Shown here one piece after another: positions 1-6,265 of a stretch of 7,770 bases of DNA. The stretch covers positions 1 through 7,770 of the forward strand of contig JALNXT010000055.1 of the NCBI GenBank assembly GCA_023230245.1, written 5' to 3'. Under the pieces are notes generated by a model. That model ran no database searches and was not told the origin of the DNA. It worked only from the letters and a program-made list of their open reading frames with translations. The position numbers and the translations under genes were made by a program. Numbering within the stretch: the first letter of the stretch is position 1; each line of letters begins with the position of its first letter. Source of the stretch: Candidatus Cloacimonadota bacterium (GTDB lineage: Bacteria > Cloacimonadota > Cloacimonadia > Cloacimonadales > Cloacimonadaceae).

Positions 1-609
1 TCTATCGTAGGGAGAGTATGCAATACCCAAAGAAAGCTTGTTCGGCAGATCAATCTGGTTGTCCTTTCCCATCTTGGCTTTGTTGATATTGGTTACCGCA
101 AAGGCAAACTTAGTCCTTCCATGGAGTAGCGCTAAAACGCCTAAATCCAAGCCCAGCGCGCTATCGTCACTCTCACCATCCATAGACAGGTTGTAGAAAT
201 TGCCAGTGTAGCCAAAGCTGATCTCGGAATGGACATCTTTAACCAATGTTATCCCATGACCAATGCTCCATATCTGCTCACTCATCAAAGAGTATTCTTC
301 GAAATCCACATCCAACATCCTTGCTCCAACGGCAATCGTGCCAAGCTTTGCAGGAAGTTGCACACCCACTGCGGCAGTCTTGAATTCCGAAAACTCCTGG
401 TTAAACAAATTGGCAAAGCCAATCTTCACACCATAATGGGTGGCAGTTAAACCAGCGGGATTGTAGAAGAGGGCATTAGCATCATCGGCTACAGCGGTGA
501 AGGCATTACCCATACCACGTGCACGTGCTGAGGGCTGGTAATCATTAAAAACCGCTAATAGCAGTACAGATTGGATTAGGATCACGCTTATTATAATTAA
601 CTTTTTCAT
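1..609 (-). CDS. PorV/UPF0164-like outer-membrane protein, partial (3' end outside window)
   Basis: The reading frame is open from ATG at 609-607 to the window edge, giving 203 codons with no stop. Residues 1-20 form a signal peptide (MKK followed by a hydrophobic run ending LLLAV). The mature start carries RGMGNAFTAVADD (31-43) and ALFYNPAGL (46-54), the hallmark of the PorV/UPF0164/FadL-like outer-membrane barrel families. After this come alternating strand-like segments ending in aromatic or small residues. In Bacteroidetes, PorV is an outer-membrane partner of the type IX secretion system that receives cargo carrying a C-terminal signal. The start is fixed by GAGGTG at 614-619, which overlaps the stop of the preceding secreted-protein gene; the two genes are 8 nt apart and should be cotranscribed. 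It could equally be a general UPF0164 or FadL-type porin, since the C-terminal half is not visible. Membership of the barrel family is secure; a T9SS role is inferred. Confidence 0.8.
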   Translation of the reverse strand, partial: MKKLIIISVILIQSVLLLAVFNDYQPSARARGMGNAFTAVADDANALFYNPAGLTATHYGVKIGFANLFNQEFSEFKTAAVGVQLPAKLGTIAVGARMLDVDFEEYSLMSEQIWSIGHGITLVKDVHSEISFGYTGNFYNLSMDGESDDSALGLDLGVLALLHGRTKFAFAVTNINKAKMGKDNQIDLPNKLSLGIAYSPYDR

Positions 610-613
610 GCTT

Positions 614-619
614 CACCTC
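614..619 (-). promoter_or_regulatory. Ribosome binding site of the PorV-like gene, overlapping the upstream stop
   Basis: On the minus strand GAGGTG lies 4 nt before ATG 609. It shares bases with the TGA stop (620-618) of the preceding gene, so terminating ribosomes would sit directly on the next initiation site. Confidence 0.6.
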
Positions 620-2045
620 ACTTCAGCCGGGCTTTAATAACTATGGGTTGCACCGATCGGGCGATGGCACCGGTTTGCCTATTGGCAACTTCCATATTGC
701 AATAATACAATCCTGGAGGAAGTAAATTCATCGAGCCGTCTCTGCCATTCCATTCAAATGAATCTATCTGTTGGACAGTAGTAGCACCTGTAAAGTTCTT
801 ATTCAATGGAGTGGCTACCACTCTACCTTGAGCATCATAGATGCGAATTATCGCACGGGCAAGAAAGCCACCCTTAGTGCCATATTCAATTTTGATCTTC
901 CCAACCATGGGATCGAAAATATTCTTGTCGCTGGTGGCTGTTCCGATATTCATATAGGCGACAAAATCTGCAAGGACAACAGAGAGATTGCCGTTTTCTA
1001 AAGCTGTCATAGGAATATCATTATAGCTGAAGCTGGTAATTACCAAAGGCACGACACCATATGTTTGGGGTTCCAGAAGTAGCTTAATCAAGGTTGATTC
1101 ACCTTCAGGAGCAATAAGTTTTGCGCCATCATAAGTAATCGTTATTACGTTTCCCACTACAGTATATGTGGGTATTGTAGGAGTTATGGTGCCATTAATA
1201 TCCACGCCGTTGAATCGTACAAGACTCGCATCAATATTCAGGATCATGCTATACTTTGTAACGTTCCATTCAGTTTTAAGCTTAGTAGTTTTTACCTCTA
1301 CTCTCGCTTCAGTATCTAGGCTTCCACTTGCCGACTTTATGCTGATTTTAGTAGCCTGGATGTTATCTTCTTTAGTATAATCAGATAAACTGCGCGGAAG
1401 TACCCGATAGCCATCACTTGTCGAGTAATCTACAACGCCCTGAATCTTGTACCAAGTATCTCCCACAACTATTGAAGAAGAAGGGTATGCATATAAATAG
1501 TCATCCACTTTCGCTTCGGCAACTCCTGCTACATCCGCATCAGCAAATTGGAATTGACCAAATATGTTTACCGAAGTAGTGATCTTAACGTTGTTGAACC
1601 GAACCATTACCCCTTCCCATGCCTCAGAACTGGCATTCCCAAAAGGCAATATAGCAGTTGTAACAGTGCTAACGGGAACAGGATTTCCTGGAGATTCTAA
1701 CTGATTACCGGTAAGCAACATTAGCTTGGTAACGCCGCCGACTTCTTTCACCGTGCCAGTGATGTTATACATATCTCCCAATTGCACTGTGTTGCTTAGG
1801 GTGGCATCAGAAACAGATAAACCACTCCAGCGGCCGTCATCGCCAGCACTAAGAGCGTCACCGATAAAGAAACTGCTTCCGCGTTTTATAGCAGTAACAA
1901 TTCCTCGAACCTGTACGGTTTGATCCATATAGGGGGAATTGCCACTAACTTCAGTGGTTGTCTGTATGTCGCGACAGGTGCGCACCTGTGCAGAGATTCC
2001 TGTGCAAAGCACGAGGACTAAAATAAGTAAAACTACACCTTTCAT
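618..2045 (-). CDS. Secreted multidomain protein: tandem OB-fold, cohesin-like domain, FlgD-Ig/T9SS-type C-terminus
   Basis: The protein has 475 residues. Residues 1-19 are a signal peptide (MKGVVLLILVLVLCTGISA, then Q20). Residues about 40-120 resemble the OB-fold seen in DUF5689 and nuclease-associated proteins (VQVRGIVTAI, SFFIGDA, YNITGTVKEVGG). A second OB-like unit spans about 123-223 (WEGVMVRFNNV, GDTWYKIQGVVDY, VLPRSLSDY). Residues about 232-357 look like a cohesin-type beta sandwich (MILNIDASLVRFNGV, VITITYDGAKL, STLIKLLLEP). Residues about 378-473 form a FlgD-Ig-like C-terminal domain (IRIYDAQGRVV, FEWNGRDG, LPPGLYY), which in FCB bacteria often serves for export or surface attachment. 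No enzymatic motif is visible, so a surface adhesion, scaffold or ligand-binding role is inferred. The start codon abuts the lspA stop, and the PorV-like gene follows 8 nt after its own stop. Domain boundaries are by eye; exact function is unknown. Confidence 0.8.
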   Translation of the reverse strand: MKGVVLLILVLVLCTGISAQVRTCRDIQTTTEVSGNSPYMDQTVQVRGIVTAIKRGSSFFIGDALSAGDDGRWSGLSVSDATLSNTVQLGDMYNITGTVKEVGGVTKLMLLTGNQLESPGNPVPVSTVTTAILPFGNASSEAWEGVMVRFNNVKITTSVNIFGQFQFADADVAGVAEAKVDDYLYAYPSSSIVVGDTWYKIQGVVDYSTSDGYRVLPRSLSDYTKEDNIQATKISIKSASGSLDTEARVEVKTTKLKTEWNVTKYSMILNIDASLVRFNGVDINGTITPTIPTYTVVGNVITITYDGAKLIAPEGESTLIKLLLEPQTYGVVPLVITSFSYNDIPMTALENGNLSVVLADFVAYMNIGTATSDKNIFDPMVGKIKIEYGTKGGFLARAIIRIYDAQGRVVATPLNKNFTGATTVQQIDSFEWNGRDGSMNLLPPGLYYCNMEVANRQTGAIARSVQPIVIKARLK

Positions 2046-2603
2046 TTATATCTCCTTGGTGGTAATTTCTGTTAAGGGTGGTTCGGGTTCGGGTTCGGGA
2101 ATATCCTTAATGAACAGCATATCTACAATTAGCAAGCACACACCGATAAAGATGGCACTATCAGCCACATTGAAGATAGGGAATCGCTGCATGATGAAAT
2201 CAGGAAAGTCCACACTAAAAAAATCGGTAACGCCGCCATAGATAATCCTATCGATAAGATTACCTGCTGCCCCACCTAAAACGAATCCAAAGGCATAAAC
2301 CTGGATACGGTGTTGGCTGCGACGAAGTAAATATACAATAAAAAAGAGAGCTAAGATGGTAACAGTAATGAAGAATATACGGTTGATAAGATCGCTATTG
2401 AAACCCAACGAAAAGGCAGCACCAGTATTCTGCACATAGATTAACATGAAGGTATCCCCAAACAAGTCCTTTAGCAAAGGAATACTCTGATGCAAGTCCA
2501 TATACATGCGAACCATCGTCTTGCTGAACTGGTCTAAAACTAAAAGAATCAGCATAATCAAGACCGCAGGAGCCATTTTAAATTTGGATAAAGGTGCAAT
2601 CAC
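2046..2603 (-). CDS. lspA: Lipoprotein signal peptidase (signal peptidase II)
   Basis: LspA is an inner-membrane aspartic protease that cleaves the signal peptide of prolipoproteins after the cysteine has been lipid-modified. The 185 residues show all family blocks: LDQFSK (23-28), NTGAAFSLG (59-67), GGAAGNLIDRI (110-120), VTDFF (125-129) and FNVADSAIFIG (144-154). By family alignment the catalytic pair is D127 and D148. Four hydrophobic segments are visible, at about 12-28, 73-93, 102-118 and 146-164. The start is GTG at 2603, overlapping the dksA stop as GTGA; GGAG lies 6 nt upstream of it, while the alternative ATG at codon 10 (2576) has no such site. An odd feature is the charged, Pro-Glu-rich tail after residue 168, encoded partly by a tandem hexamer. 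The gene sits between the DksA-type gene and the secreted multidomain protein. Confidence 0.96.
   Translation of the reverse strand: MIAPLSKFKMAPAVLIMLILLVLDQFSKTMVRMYMDLHQSIPLLKDLFGDTFMLIYVQNTGAAFSLGFNSDLINRIFFITVTILALFFIVYLLRRSQHRIQVYAFGFVLGGAAGNLIDRIIYGGVTDFFSVDFPDFIMQRFPIFNVADSAIFIGVCLLIVDMLFIKDIPEPEPEPPLTEITTKEI
2052..2057 (-). promoter_or_regulatory. Ribosome binding site inside the end of lspA
   Basis: AAGGAG on the minus strand lies in the last codons of lspA, 6 nt before ATG 2045. The lspA stop TAA (2048-2046) directly precedes that ATG with no gap, so the site decides the start and suggests translational coupling. Confidence 0.7.
2081..2098. repeat. Tandem hexamer (GTTCGG x3) in the lspA 3' end
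   Basis: Three perfect head-to-tail copies of GTTCGG on the plus strand encode alternating Pro-Glu residues in the cytoplasmic C-terminal tail of LspA. Gain or loss of one copy would keep the frame. Confidence 0.85.
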
Positions 2604-3001
2604 CGTCTTCTCCGCCTATTCTTGTCTTCCATTTTTTCCGTACAGTCAAAGCAATTGGTAGCGTAGGGGATTACTTCTAAACGAGTATCCTGAATATATT
2701 CACCACACATCTCGCAAACACCATAGGTTTCGTCTGCAATGCGGCGCATGGCATCATTCAGCTTCCTGATCTTCTCCCGTTCGCCTTCCATTAGCATCAC
2801 GGTTTGTTCCATTAGATTCGTGTCTGAGCCTTGGTCTGCCTGATGATAGGCATAGCTGGATAAGTCACCACTGCTCTCACGGGCACCGATGCTTTGGTCT
2901 TTGTTTATGTTCTCTATATAGCTAACACTTTCATGGAGTTCCTTTAGGATAATCTCCTCATAGTGCTTTAGTTTTTCAGTACTTAGCTTCTTTACTGCCA
3001 T
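2600..3001 (-). CDS. dksA: DksA/TraR-family zinc-finger transcription regulator
   Basis: The protein has 133 residues. An N-terminal helical part (about 5-90, likely the coiled coil) is followed by a four-cysteine zinc finger: CEMC (96-99) and CFDC (117-120), with G100 and the typical RLEVIPYA run (107-114) between them. The acidic tip region lies at ADQGSD (55-60), comparable to the aspartates of E. coli DksA that reach into the RNA polymerase secondary channel with ppGpp. The length is close to that of DksA-type proteins (about 120-150). It may be a YteA/YocK-like paralogue rather than a strict DksA orthologue, so the symbol is family-level. The start ATG 3001 is preceded by AAAGGAG at 3008-3014. 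The C-terminus is a run of arginines, and the stop overlaps the lspA GTG by 4 nt. Confidence 0.88.
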   Translation of the reverse strand: MAVKKLSTEKLKHYEEIILKELHESVSYIENINKDQSIGARESSGDLSSYAYHQADQGSDTNLMEQTVMLMEGEREKIRKLNDAMRRIADETYGVCEMCGEYIQDTRLEVIPYATNCFDCTEKMEDKNRRRRR

Positions 3002-3045
3002 CTCTATCTCCTTTGTTCCATATCTAAAAAAATGAGAATATCCAA

Positions 3046-3072
3046 GTAATATGATCCCACAACTTATGTCAA
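3046..3072 (-). promoter_or_regulatory. Possible promoter upstream of the dksA-lspA group
   Basis: In the 62-nt gap between the purine phosphorylase and dksA, the minus strand carries TTGACA (3072-3067) and TATTAC (3051-3046), 15 nt apart. The spacing is short and the -10 imperfect. TTGACA also forms the last two sense codons of the phosphorylase gene, so chance is possible. Confidence 0.25.
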
Positions 3073-3891
3073 TGAAAAGTTCTGTGCTGCTTCAAGAATA
3101 AACTCTGACAGGATGTTCCGTAACTGTGCGCCCGAAATTCCCGCATGGTGCCGTATTTCTTCTTGGGAGTGCGCCTGCTCGTGAAATAGGTTGCTATAGT
3201 TGGTAACAATGGAATATGCCAGCACCTTCATGCCCGCATGGCGTGCAACGATTACTTCCGGTACTGTGGACATCCCCACCAAATCTGCTCCCCATGCTGC
3301 GAAGGCGGCACATTCGGCTTTGGTCTCAAGGCTGGGGCCGGTTACGGCAAGATAAACACCTTTATGGGTTTCGATCCCCTGTTTGGCAGCAATCTCATCA
3401 CAAAGCTTGCAGAAAGCCGGGTCATAGGGCTGGTTCATGGAAGGGAAACGTTCTCCCAGATTCTCATCATTATGACCTATCAGCGGATTTGTTCCCATAA
3501 AGTTAATATGATCGCAAAGCTGCACTATGGCACCAGGGGGAAGCTCTAATCTCAAGCTTCCAGCAGCATTGGTAACAATCAAAGCTTTTACTCCCAAAGC
3601 CGCTAAAACCCTTGTAGGGAATATAACCTGCTCCATGGCATAGCCTTCATAAAAGTGAAATCTCCCCTGCAAGAATAATACCGGCTGTTTGTGTATTTCG
3701 GCTAAGACCAGAAATCCTTTGTGCGAAGGTGCTGTACTGTTAACAAACCCGGGAATCTCAGAGTAAGGTATCTTGTACAGGGTAGGGAATTCCTCCGCCA
3801 TATCGCTAAGCCCGGTTCCCAGTATAATGGCATACTTGGGAAGCTGTGGCAGCCTATCTTTAAGCCATGCTGCCGTTTCGAATATATTCAT
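3064..3891 (-). CDS. punA: Purine nucleoside phosphorylase (trimeric, PNP/MTAP family)
   Basis: This enzyme splits purine (deoxy)nucleosides with phosphate into free base and (deoxy)ribose-1-phosphate in cytoplasmic salvage. The 275 residues match the trimeric class. The phosphate loop is GTGLSD (25-30), where many homologues have GSGLG. H57 and GRFHFYEGY (76-84, with R77, H79 and E82) follow. TNAAGSL (107-113) is the ribose/base region. GPSLET (185-190) holds E189, the expected purine-binding glutamate, and GMSTVPE (206-212) and TN (230-231) complete the site; H241 probably matches human H257. The N231 equivalent (human N243) indicates preference for 6-oxopurines, but substrate range (inosine/guanosine or methylthioadenosine) cannot be fixed from sequence. 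The start ATG 3891 has AAGGA 8 nt upstream. The gene lies 53 nt after divIVA, probably in the same transcript. Confidence 0.93.
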   Translation of the reverse strand: MNIFETAAWLKDRLPQLPKYAIILGTGLSDMAEEFPTLYKIPYSEIPGFVNSTAPSHKGFLVLAEIHKQPVLFLQGRFHFYEGYAMEQVIFPTRVLAALGVKALIVTNAAGSLRLELPPGAIVQLCDHINFMGTNPLIGHNDENLGERFPSMNQPYDPAFCKLCDEIAAKQGIETHKGVYLAVTGPSLETKAECAAFAAWGADLVGMSTVPEVIVARHAGMKVLAYSIVTNYSNLFHEQAHSQEEIRHHAGISGAQLRNILSEFILEAAQNFSLT

Positions 3892-3944
3892 CGTCTCGTT
3901 CCTTTATTTATCAAACACAAGAGGGCGTGTGTTGTTACGCATTG

Positions 3945-4514
3945 CTATTTGTTTGGTGGCTCTTCTTGTTTGGGGACTATCTCATCTTTTATCTGGCGGA
4001 ATTCGCTATCTAGCTGCAATTCACTATCTTTACTAAGCAAGGGGTCTTTCCCAATGCGATCCTGAAAGCTTTGCAATTCCACTCTAAACTGCATCAGGAA
4101 CTGCCTTTTCTGTTCTTTCATCTGTAAGTATTGATGTTCCAAAACGCTTAGGTATTGTTTAGCTTCATGGATTGCTCTTTTAGCTTTTAGTTCTGCTTCG
4201 TGAATGATGTTTTCTGCCTCTTTGCGCGCATTTGCAACAATGTCGGCCTTCGTTTTCTCGGCAAACACCAAAGTTCTGCTGATCAGTTCTTCTCTGCGTT
4301 TCAGATCTTCCACAGCAGATCCGGCCTGCACGGCTTCTTGTTTAACTTCGTACTGCATCTGTTCTCTGCGGGCAAACTCACGTTCCTGCTTTTTCTGAAA
4401 TTCTTCCAGTTCACCTGCGATCTGATCCAAAAAAGCTCGTACTTCTTTCTTGCTGTATCCGAACATCTGTCCGGAAAAGTCTTGGTGTTTAATATCTATG
4501 GGAAACAGTGCCAT
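3945..4514 (-). CDS. divIVA: DivIVA-domain coiled-coil protein
   Basis: The protein has 189 residues. The N-terminal DivIVA signature is clear: FPIDIKHQDF (4-13), FGYSKKEVRAFLDQI (18-32). It is followed by a long charged heptad-like helix (about 33-155) and a polar tail ending PPNK. DivIVA proteins bind the inner membrane, often at curved sites, and organise division or polar growth. In B. subtilis DivIVA, F17 and R18 just before the conserved GY contact the membrane; here those positions are M17 and F18, so the arginine is missing though the site stays hydrophobic. Start ATG 4514 has a perfect AGGAGG (4520-4525) with 5-nt spacing. The gene follows yggT by 13 nt, an arrangement recalling ylmG-divIVA clusters of Gram-positive bacteria. 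The exact role in this organism is unknown. Confidence 0.88.
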   Translation of the reverse strand: MALFPIDIKHQDFSGQMFGYSKKEVRAFLDQIAGELEEFQKKQEREFARREQMQYEVKQEAVQAGSAVEDLKRREELISRTLVFAEKTKADIVANARKEAENIIHEAELKAKRAIHEAKQYLSVLEHQYLQMKEQKRQFLMQFRVELQSFQDRIGKDPLLSKDSELQLDSEFRQIKDEIVPKQEEPPNK

Positions 4515-4519
4515 GTTTT

Positions 4520-4525
4520 CCTCCT
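4520..4525 (-). promoter_or_regulatory. Perfect Shine-Dalgarno for divIVA
   Basis: AGGAGG lies 5 nt before ATG 4514, in the 13-nt gap after the yggT stop. It is the strongest ribosome binding site in the window and suggests divIVA is translated more than yggT. Confidence 0.75.
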
Positions 4526-4527
4526 GT

Positions 4528-4791
4528 TTATATTAACGATGCAATTAGTCTGGCTAACAAATTTAGAACCATATACGCTATTATTGGCGATAAATCCAAT
4601 CCCATACTTGGCATAATCCGGCGTATCGGAGCAAGCACAGGCTCTGTGAGTTCGTAAAGGAAGTGATATATGGGATTACCTGGATCACGTATAATCCAAG
4701 ACATCAGTACCCTAGCAAAGATCAGATAAGTGTATATCTGAATCACTCTCACCAGCAAGTACATGGCGGTTCCGGTAATTGAACCTGTCAA
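4528..4791 (-). CDS. yggT: YggT/YlmG family membrane protein
   Basis: The protein has 87 residues and two hydrophobic segments (about 11-33 and 69-87). The family pattern is visible: ARVLMSWI (26-33), a GNPIYHFLYELTEPVLAPIRR stretch (from 38, with E50, P51, P55, R57 and R58), P61, and DLSPI (66-70). The family is integral to the cytoplasmic membrane and linked in other bacteria to envelope assembly, division or osmotic response; the biochemical role is unclear. The frame opens with TTG at 4791, overlapping the tdk stop as TTGA, with GAGGTG 5 nt upstream. An ATG at codon 10 (4764) is the alternative and gives a 78-residue protein starting just before the first membrane helix; its ribosome site is weaker. 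The family call is firm, the start is not. Confidence 0.88.
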   Translation of the reverse strand: MTGSITGTAMYLLVRVIQIYTYLIFARVLMSWIIRDPGNPIYHFLYELTEPVLAPIRRIMPSMGLDLSPIIAYMVLNLLARLIASLI

Positions 4792-5348
4792 TCCAGCACC
4801 TCATGGCAGTTCCGGCAGCGGGCTTCATAAGCTTCTGTAGAGCCAACCAAAATCTGTTCTCCTTTGTGAATGGTGCGTTGGGTACGATTGGCGGGATTGC
4901 CGCATTTCATGCAGATGGCAAGGTTTTTGGTAACGTACTCTGCTACCGCTAAAAGCTGGGGCATGCTGCCGAAAGGCTCTCCCTTAAAATCCTGATCCAA
5001 GCCTGCCACAATCACTCTATAGCCCTGATCGGCAAGGTCGTTGCAAATCCCCACAATGGATTCATCAAAGAACTGAGCTTCATCAATGGCAACTATCTTT
5101 ACTTGTTCTTGCAGATAAGTGTAGATTTCGCTGGGCTCATTGATGGGAATGGATGGCGCTTGCATCTGAGAATGAGACACGATGTTATTGGCATCGTACC
5201 TATCATCAATAACAGGTTTAAATACCAAAACTCGTTGTTTAGCATATTCAGCACGTCTGATTCGGCGGATAAGTTCTTCGGTTTTCCCGCTGAACATGCT
5301 TCCGCAAATCACCTCAATCCATCCTGTCTTCTGGTTAATAATATTCAC
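4788..5348 (-). CDS. tdk: Thymidine kinase (type II)
   Basis: The enzyme phosphorylates thymidine (and deoxyuridine) with ATP in pyrimidine salvage. The 186 residues match the usual type II length. The P-loop is GSMFSGKT (16-23). DEAQFF (89-94) holds the Walker B aspartate and the likely catalytic base E90. AGLDQDFKGEPFG (115-127) is the conserved core. The zinc site is CMKC (146-149) with CRNC (178-181), and GSTEAYEARC (169-178) is the substrate lasso. Everything needed for activity appears present. The start is GTG at 5348: an in-frame TGA lies three codons upstream and no ATG precedes the P-loop methionine. GAGG lies about 4 nt before it, a slightly short spacing. The gene is 71 nt downstream of the methyltransferase and overlaps yggT by 4 nt. 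Confidence 0.96.
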   Translation of the reverse strand: MNIINQKTGWIEVICGSMFSGKTEELIRRIRRAEYAKQRVLVFKPVIDDRYDANNIVSHSQMQAPSIPINEPSEIYTYLQEQVKIVAIDEAQFFDESIVGICNDLADQGYRVIVAGLDQDFKGEPFGSMPQLLAVAEYVTKNLAICMKCGNPANRTQRTIHKGEQILVGSTEAYEARCRNCHEVLD

Positions 5349-5379
5349 AATTCCTCACTTCCTGTCGAGTTTAAAACCA

Positions 5380-5415
5380 ATTTTACCATTGCCCGTATGA
5401 GGCGAATTTTGTCAA
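5380..5415 (-). promoter_or_regulatory. Possible promoter for the tdk-yggT-divIVA group
   Basis: In the 71-nt gap upstream of tdk the minus strand has TGGTAAAAT (5388-5380), which fits an extended -10 element, and TTGACA (5415-5410). The two are 24 nt apart, too far for one sigma70 promoter. Either the extended -10 acts alone or the match is chance. Confidence 0.25.
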
Positions 5416-5419
5416 TTAC

Positions 5420-6154
5420 TCATTTCTTACTTAGCTGAAAGGCGCATATTCCTGCGCAAACAGCCACATTTAGCGATTCCATATCACCGTGCATATCGAT
5501 GCGCAAGCTGGTTTCCGCCATTTCTTTTATTTCGCCGGATAAGCCATGTGCTTCGCTGCCTAAAGCGAGTATATATGCTTCCCCTTGGGGGGCAAAATCC
5601 TGCAATGCGACGCTGCCGTGCATATCCAACACCAGAATCTTTAGTCCCAATGCTTTCAAACTAGTATAATCACAGATATAAAAAGGGACTTTGTAAACGG
5701 CTCCCAAAGAAGCACGGATCACTTTGGGTGAGCTAATCTCACAGCTCTGCGGGCTTATCAGCAATGCGTCTATCCCAAAAGCAGCAGCGATGCGAAAGAT
5801 GGTTCCCATATTGCCGGGATCACTAATCCCATCCAGATAGAAAGCCGTTTTGAGCTTCGTAACACGCTCTTTAGGCAATTCAAACAGACCGGCTATCGAG
5901 GGCGGAGAATCGCTATCACAAATCCGGTTCATGGTATCATGCGTAACTTGATAAACCACCTTTGCCGGAATCGATTGCTGACCTTCCACGAGATATAACT
6001 CCTCGGCGATTAATCCCCAGTCCGCCAATTGGGATAAAGTGCGAAATCCTTCCACAATTACTTTTTGTTCCAAACTACGAAACTTTTTCTGTTTCAGTTT
6101 GGAGAGGCTCTTTATCTGAGCTATGCTAAGAGTTAAATTTGGCAAAAGCACCAC
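5420..6154 (-). CDS. TrmH/SpoU-family RNA 2'-O-ribose methyltransferase
   Basis: The protein has 244 residues. The N-terminal part (about 10-95) is a substrate-binding domain of the SpoU type (KFRSLEQKVIVEGFRTL at 24-40). The C-terminal SPOUT knot carries the three family motifs: LDGISDPGNMGTIFRIA (107-123, with N115 and the catalytic-type R121), LALGSEAHGLS (196-206), and MESLNVAVCAGI (225-236). These bind S-adenosylmethionine and methylate a ribose 2'-OH in rRNA or tRNA. Whether the target is 23S rRNA (RlmB/TsnR-like) or tRNA cannot be told. The frame opens at GTG 6154, after an in-frame TAA. The purine-rich AAAGGTGG runs straight into that codon, so GTG 6151 or TTG 6145 (5 nt after AAGGTGG) may be the real start. 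The gene is directly downstream of the DnaA-box cluster. Confidence 0.9.
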   Translation of the reverse strand: MVLLPNLTLSIAQIKSLSKLKQKKFRSLEQKVIVEGFRTLSQLADWGLIAEELYLVEGQQSIPAKVVYQVTHDTMNRICDSDSPPSIAGLFELPKERVTKLKTAFYLDGISDPGNMGTIFRIAAAFGIDALLISPQSCEISSPKVIRASLGAVYKVPFYICDYTSLKALGLKILVLDMHGSVALQDFAPQGEAYILALGSEAHGLSGEIKEMAETSLRIDMHGDMESLNVAVCAGICAFQLSKK

Positions 6155-6190
6155 CTTTCGTAAACCTGTGTTTTATCAGTTATCTACAGA

Positions 6191-6215
6191 CTTATCCACA
6201 TATCCTGTGGATAAG
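6191..6215. repeat. Inverted repeat made of two facing DnaA boxes
   Basis: CTTATCCACA and its exact complement TGTGGATAAG form 10-bp arms around the 5-base centre TATCC. The arms contain the boxes at 6192-6200 and 6206-6214. No T-run follows on either strand, so it is read as a paired DnaA-binding site rather than a terminator. Confidence 0.85.
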
Positions 6216-6265
6216 GTTTATTTTCTAACATACTCACATTACTTGCACTTAGCTTTTGTTGCGCT

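Noticed and set aside
229..450. Short plus-strand open frame opposite the PorV-like gene
   Set aside because: It is antisense to a signal-peptide-bearing barrel gene with family motifs, and no independent support was seen.
1986..2045. Lipoprotein signal in the secreted OB-fold protein next to lspA
   Set aside because: The cysteine at position 14 is inside the hydrophobic core and preceded by Leu, not by a lipobox small residue. An ordinary signal peptidase I site (SA before Q20) fits better.
3914..3933. Inverted repeat AACACA/TGTGTT between divIVA and the purine phosphorylase as a terminator
   Set aside because: The arms are only 6 bp with an 8-nt loop and no T-run follows, so it is weak and probably incidental.
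4200..4616. Plus-strand open frame opposite divIVA and yggT
   Set aside because: It is antisense to two clear genes and Phe/Leu-rich in the way expected from complementing Lys/Glu-rich coiled-coil codons.
6191..6215. Hairpin as a rho-independent terminator for the peptidase gene
   Set aside because: The stem is AT-rich and no T-run follows on the minus strand. The arms are exact DnaA boxes, which explains the symmetry better.
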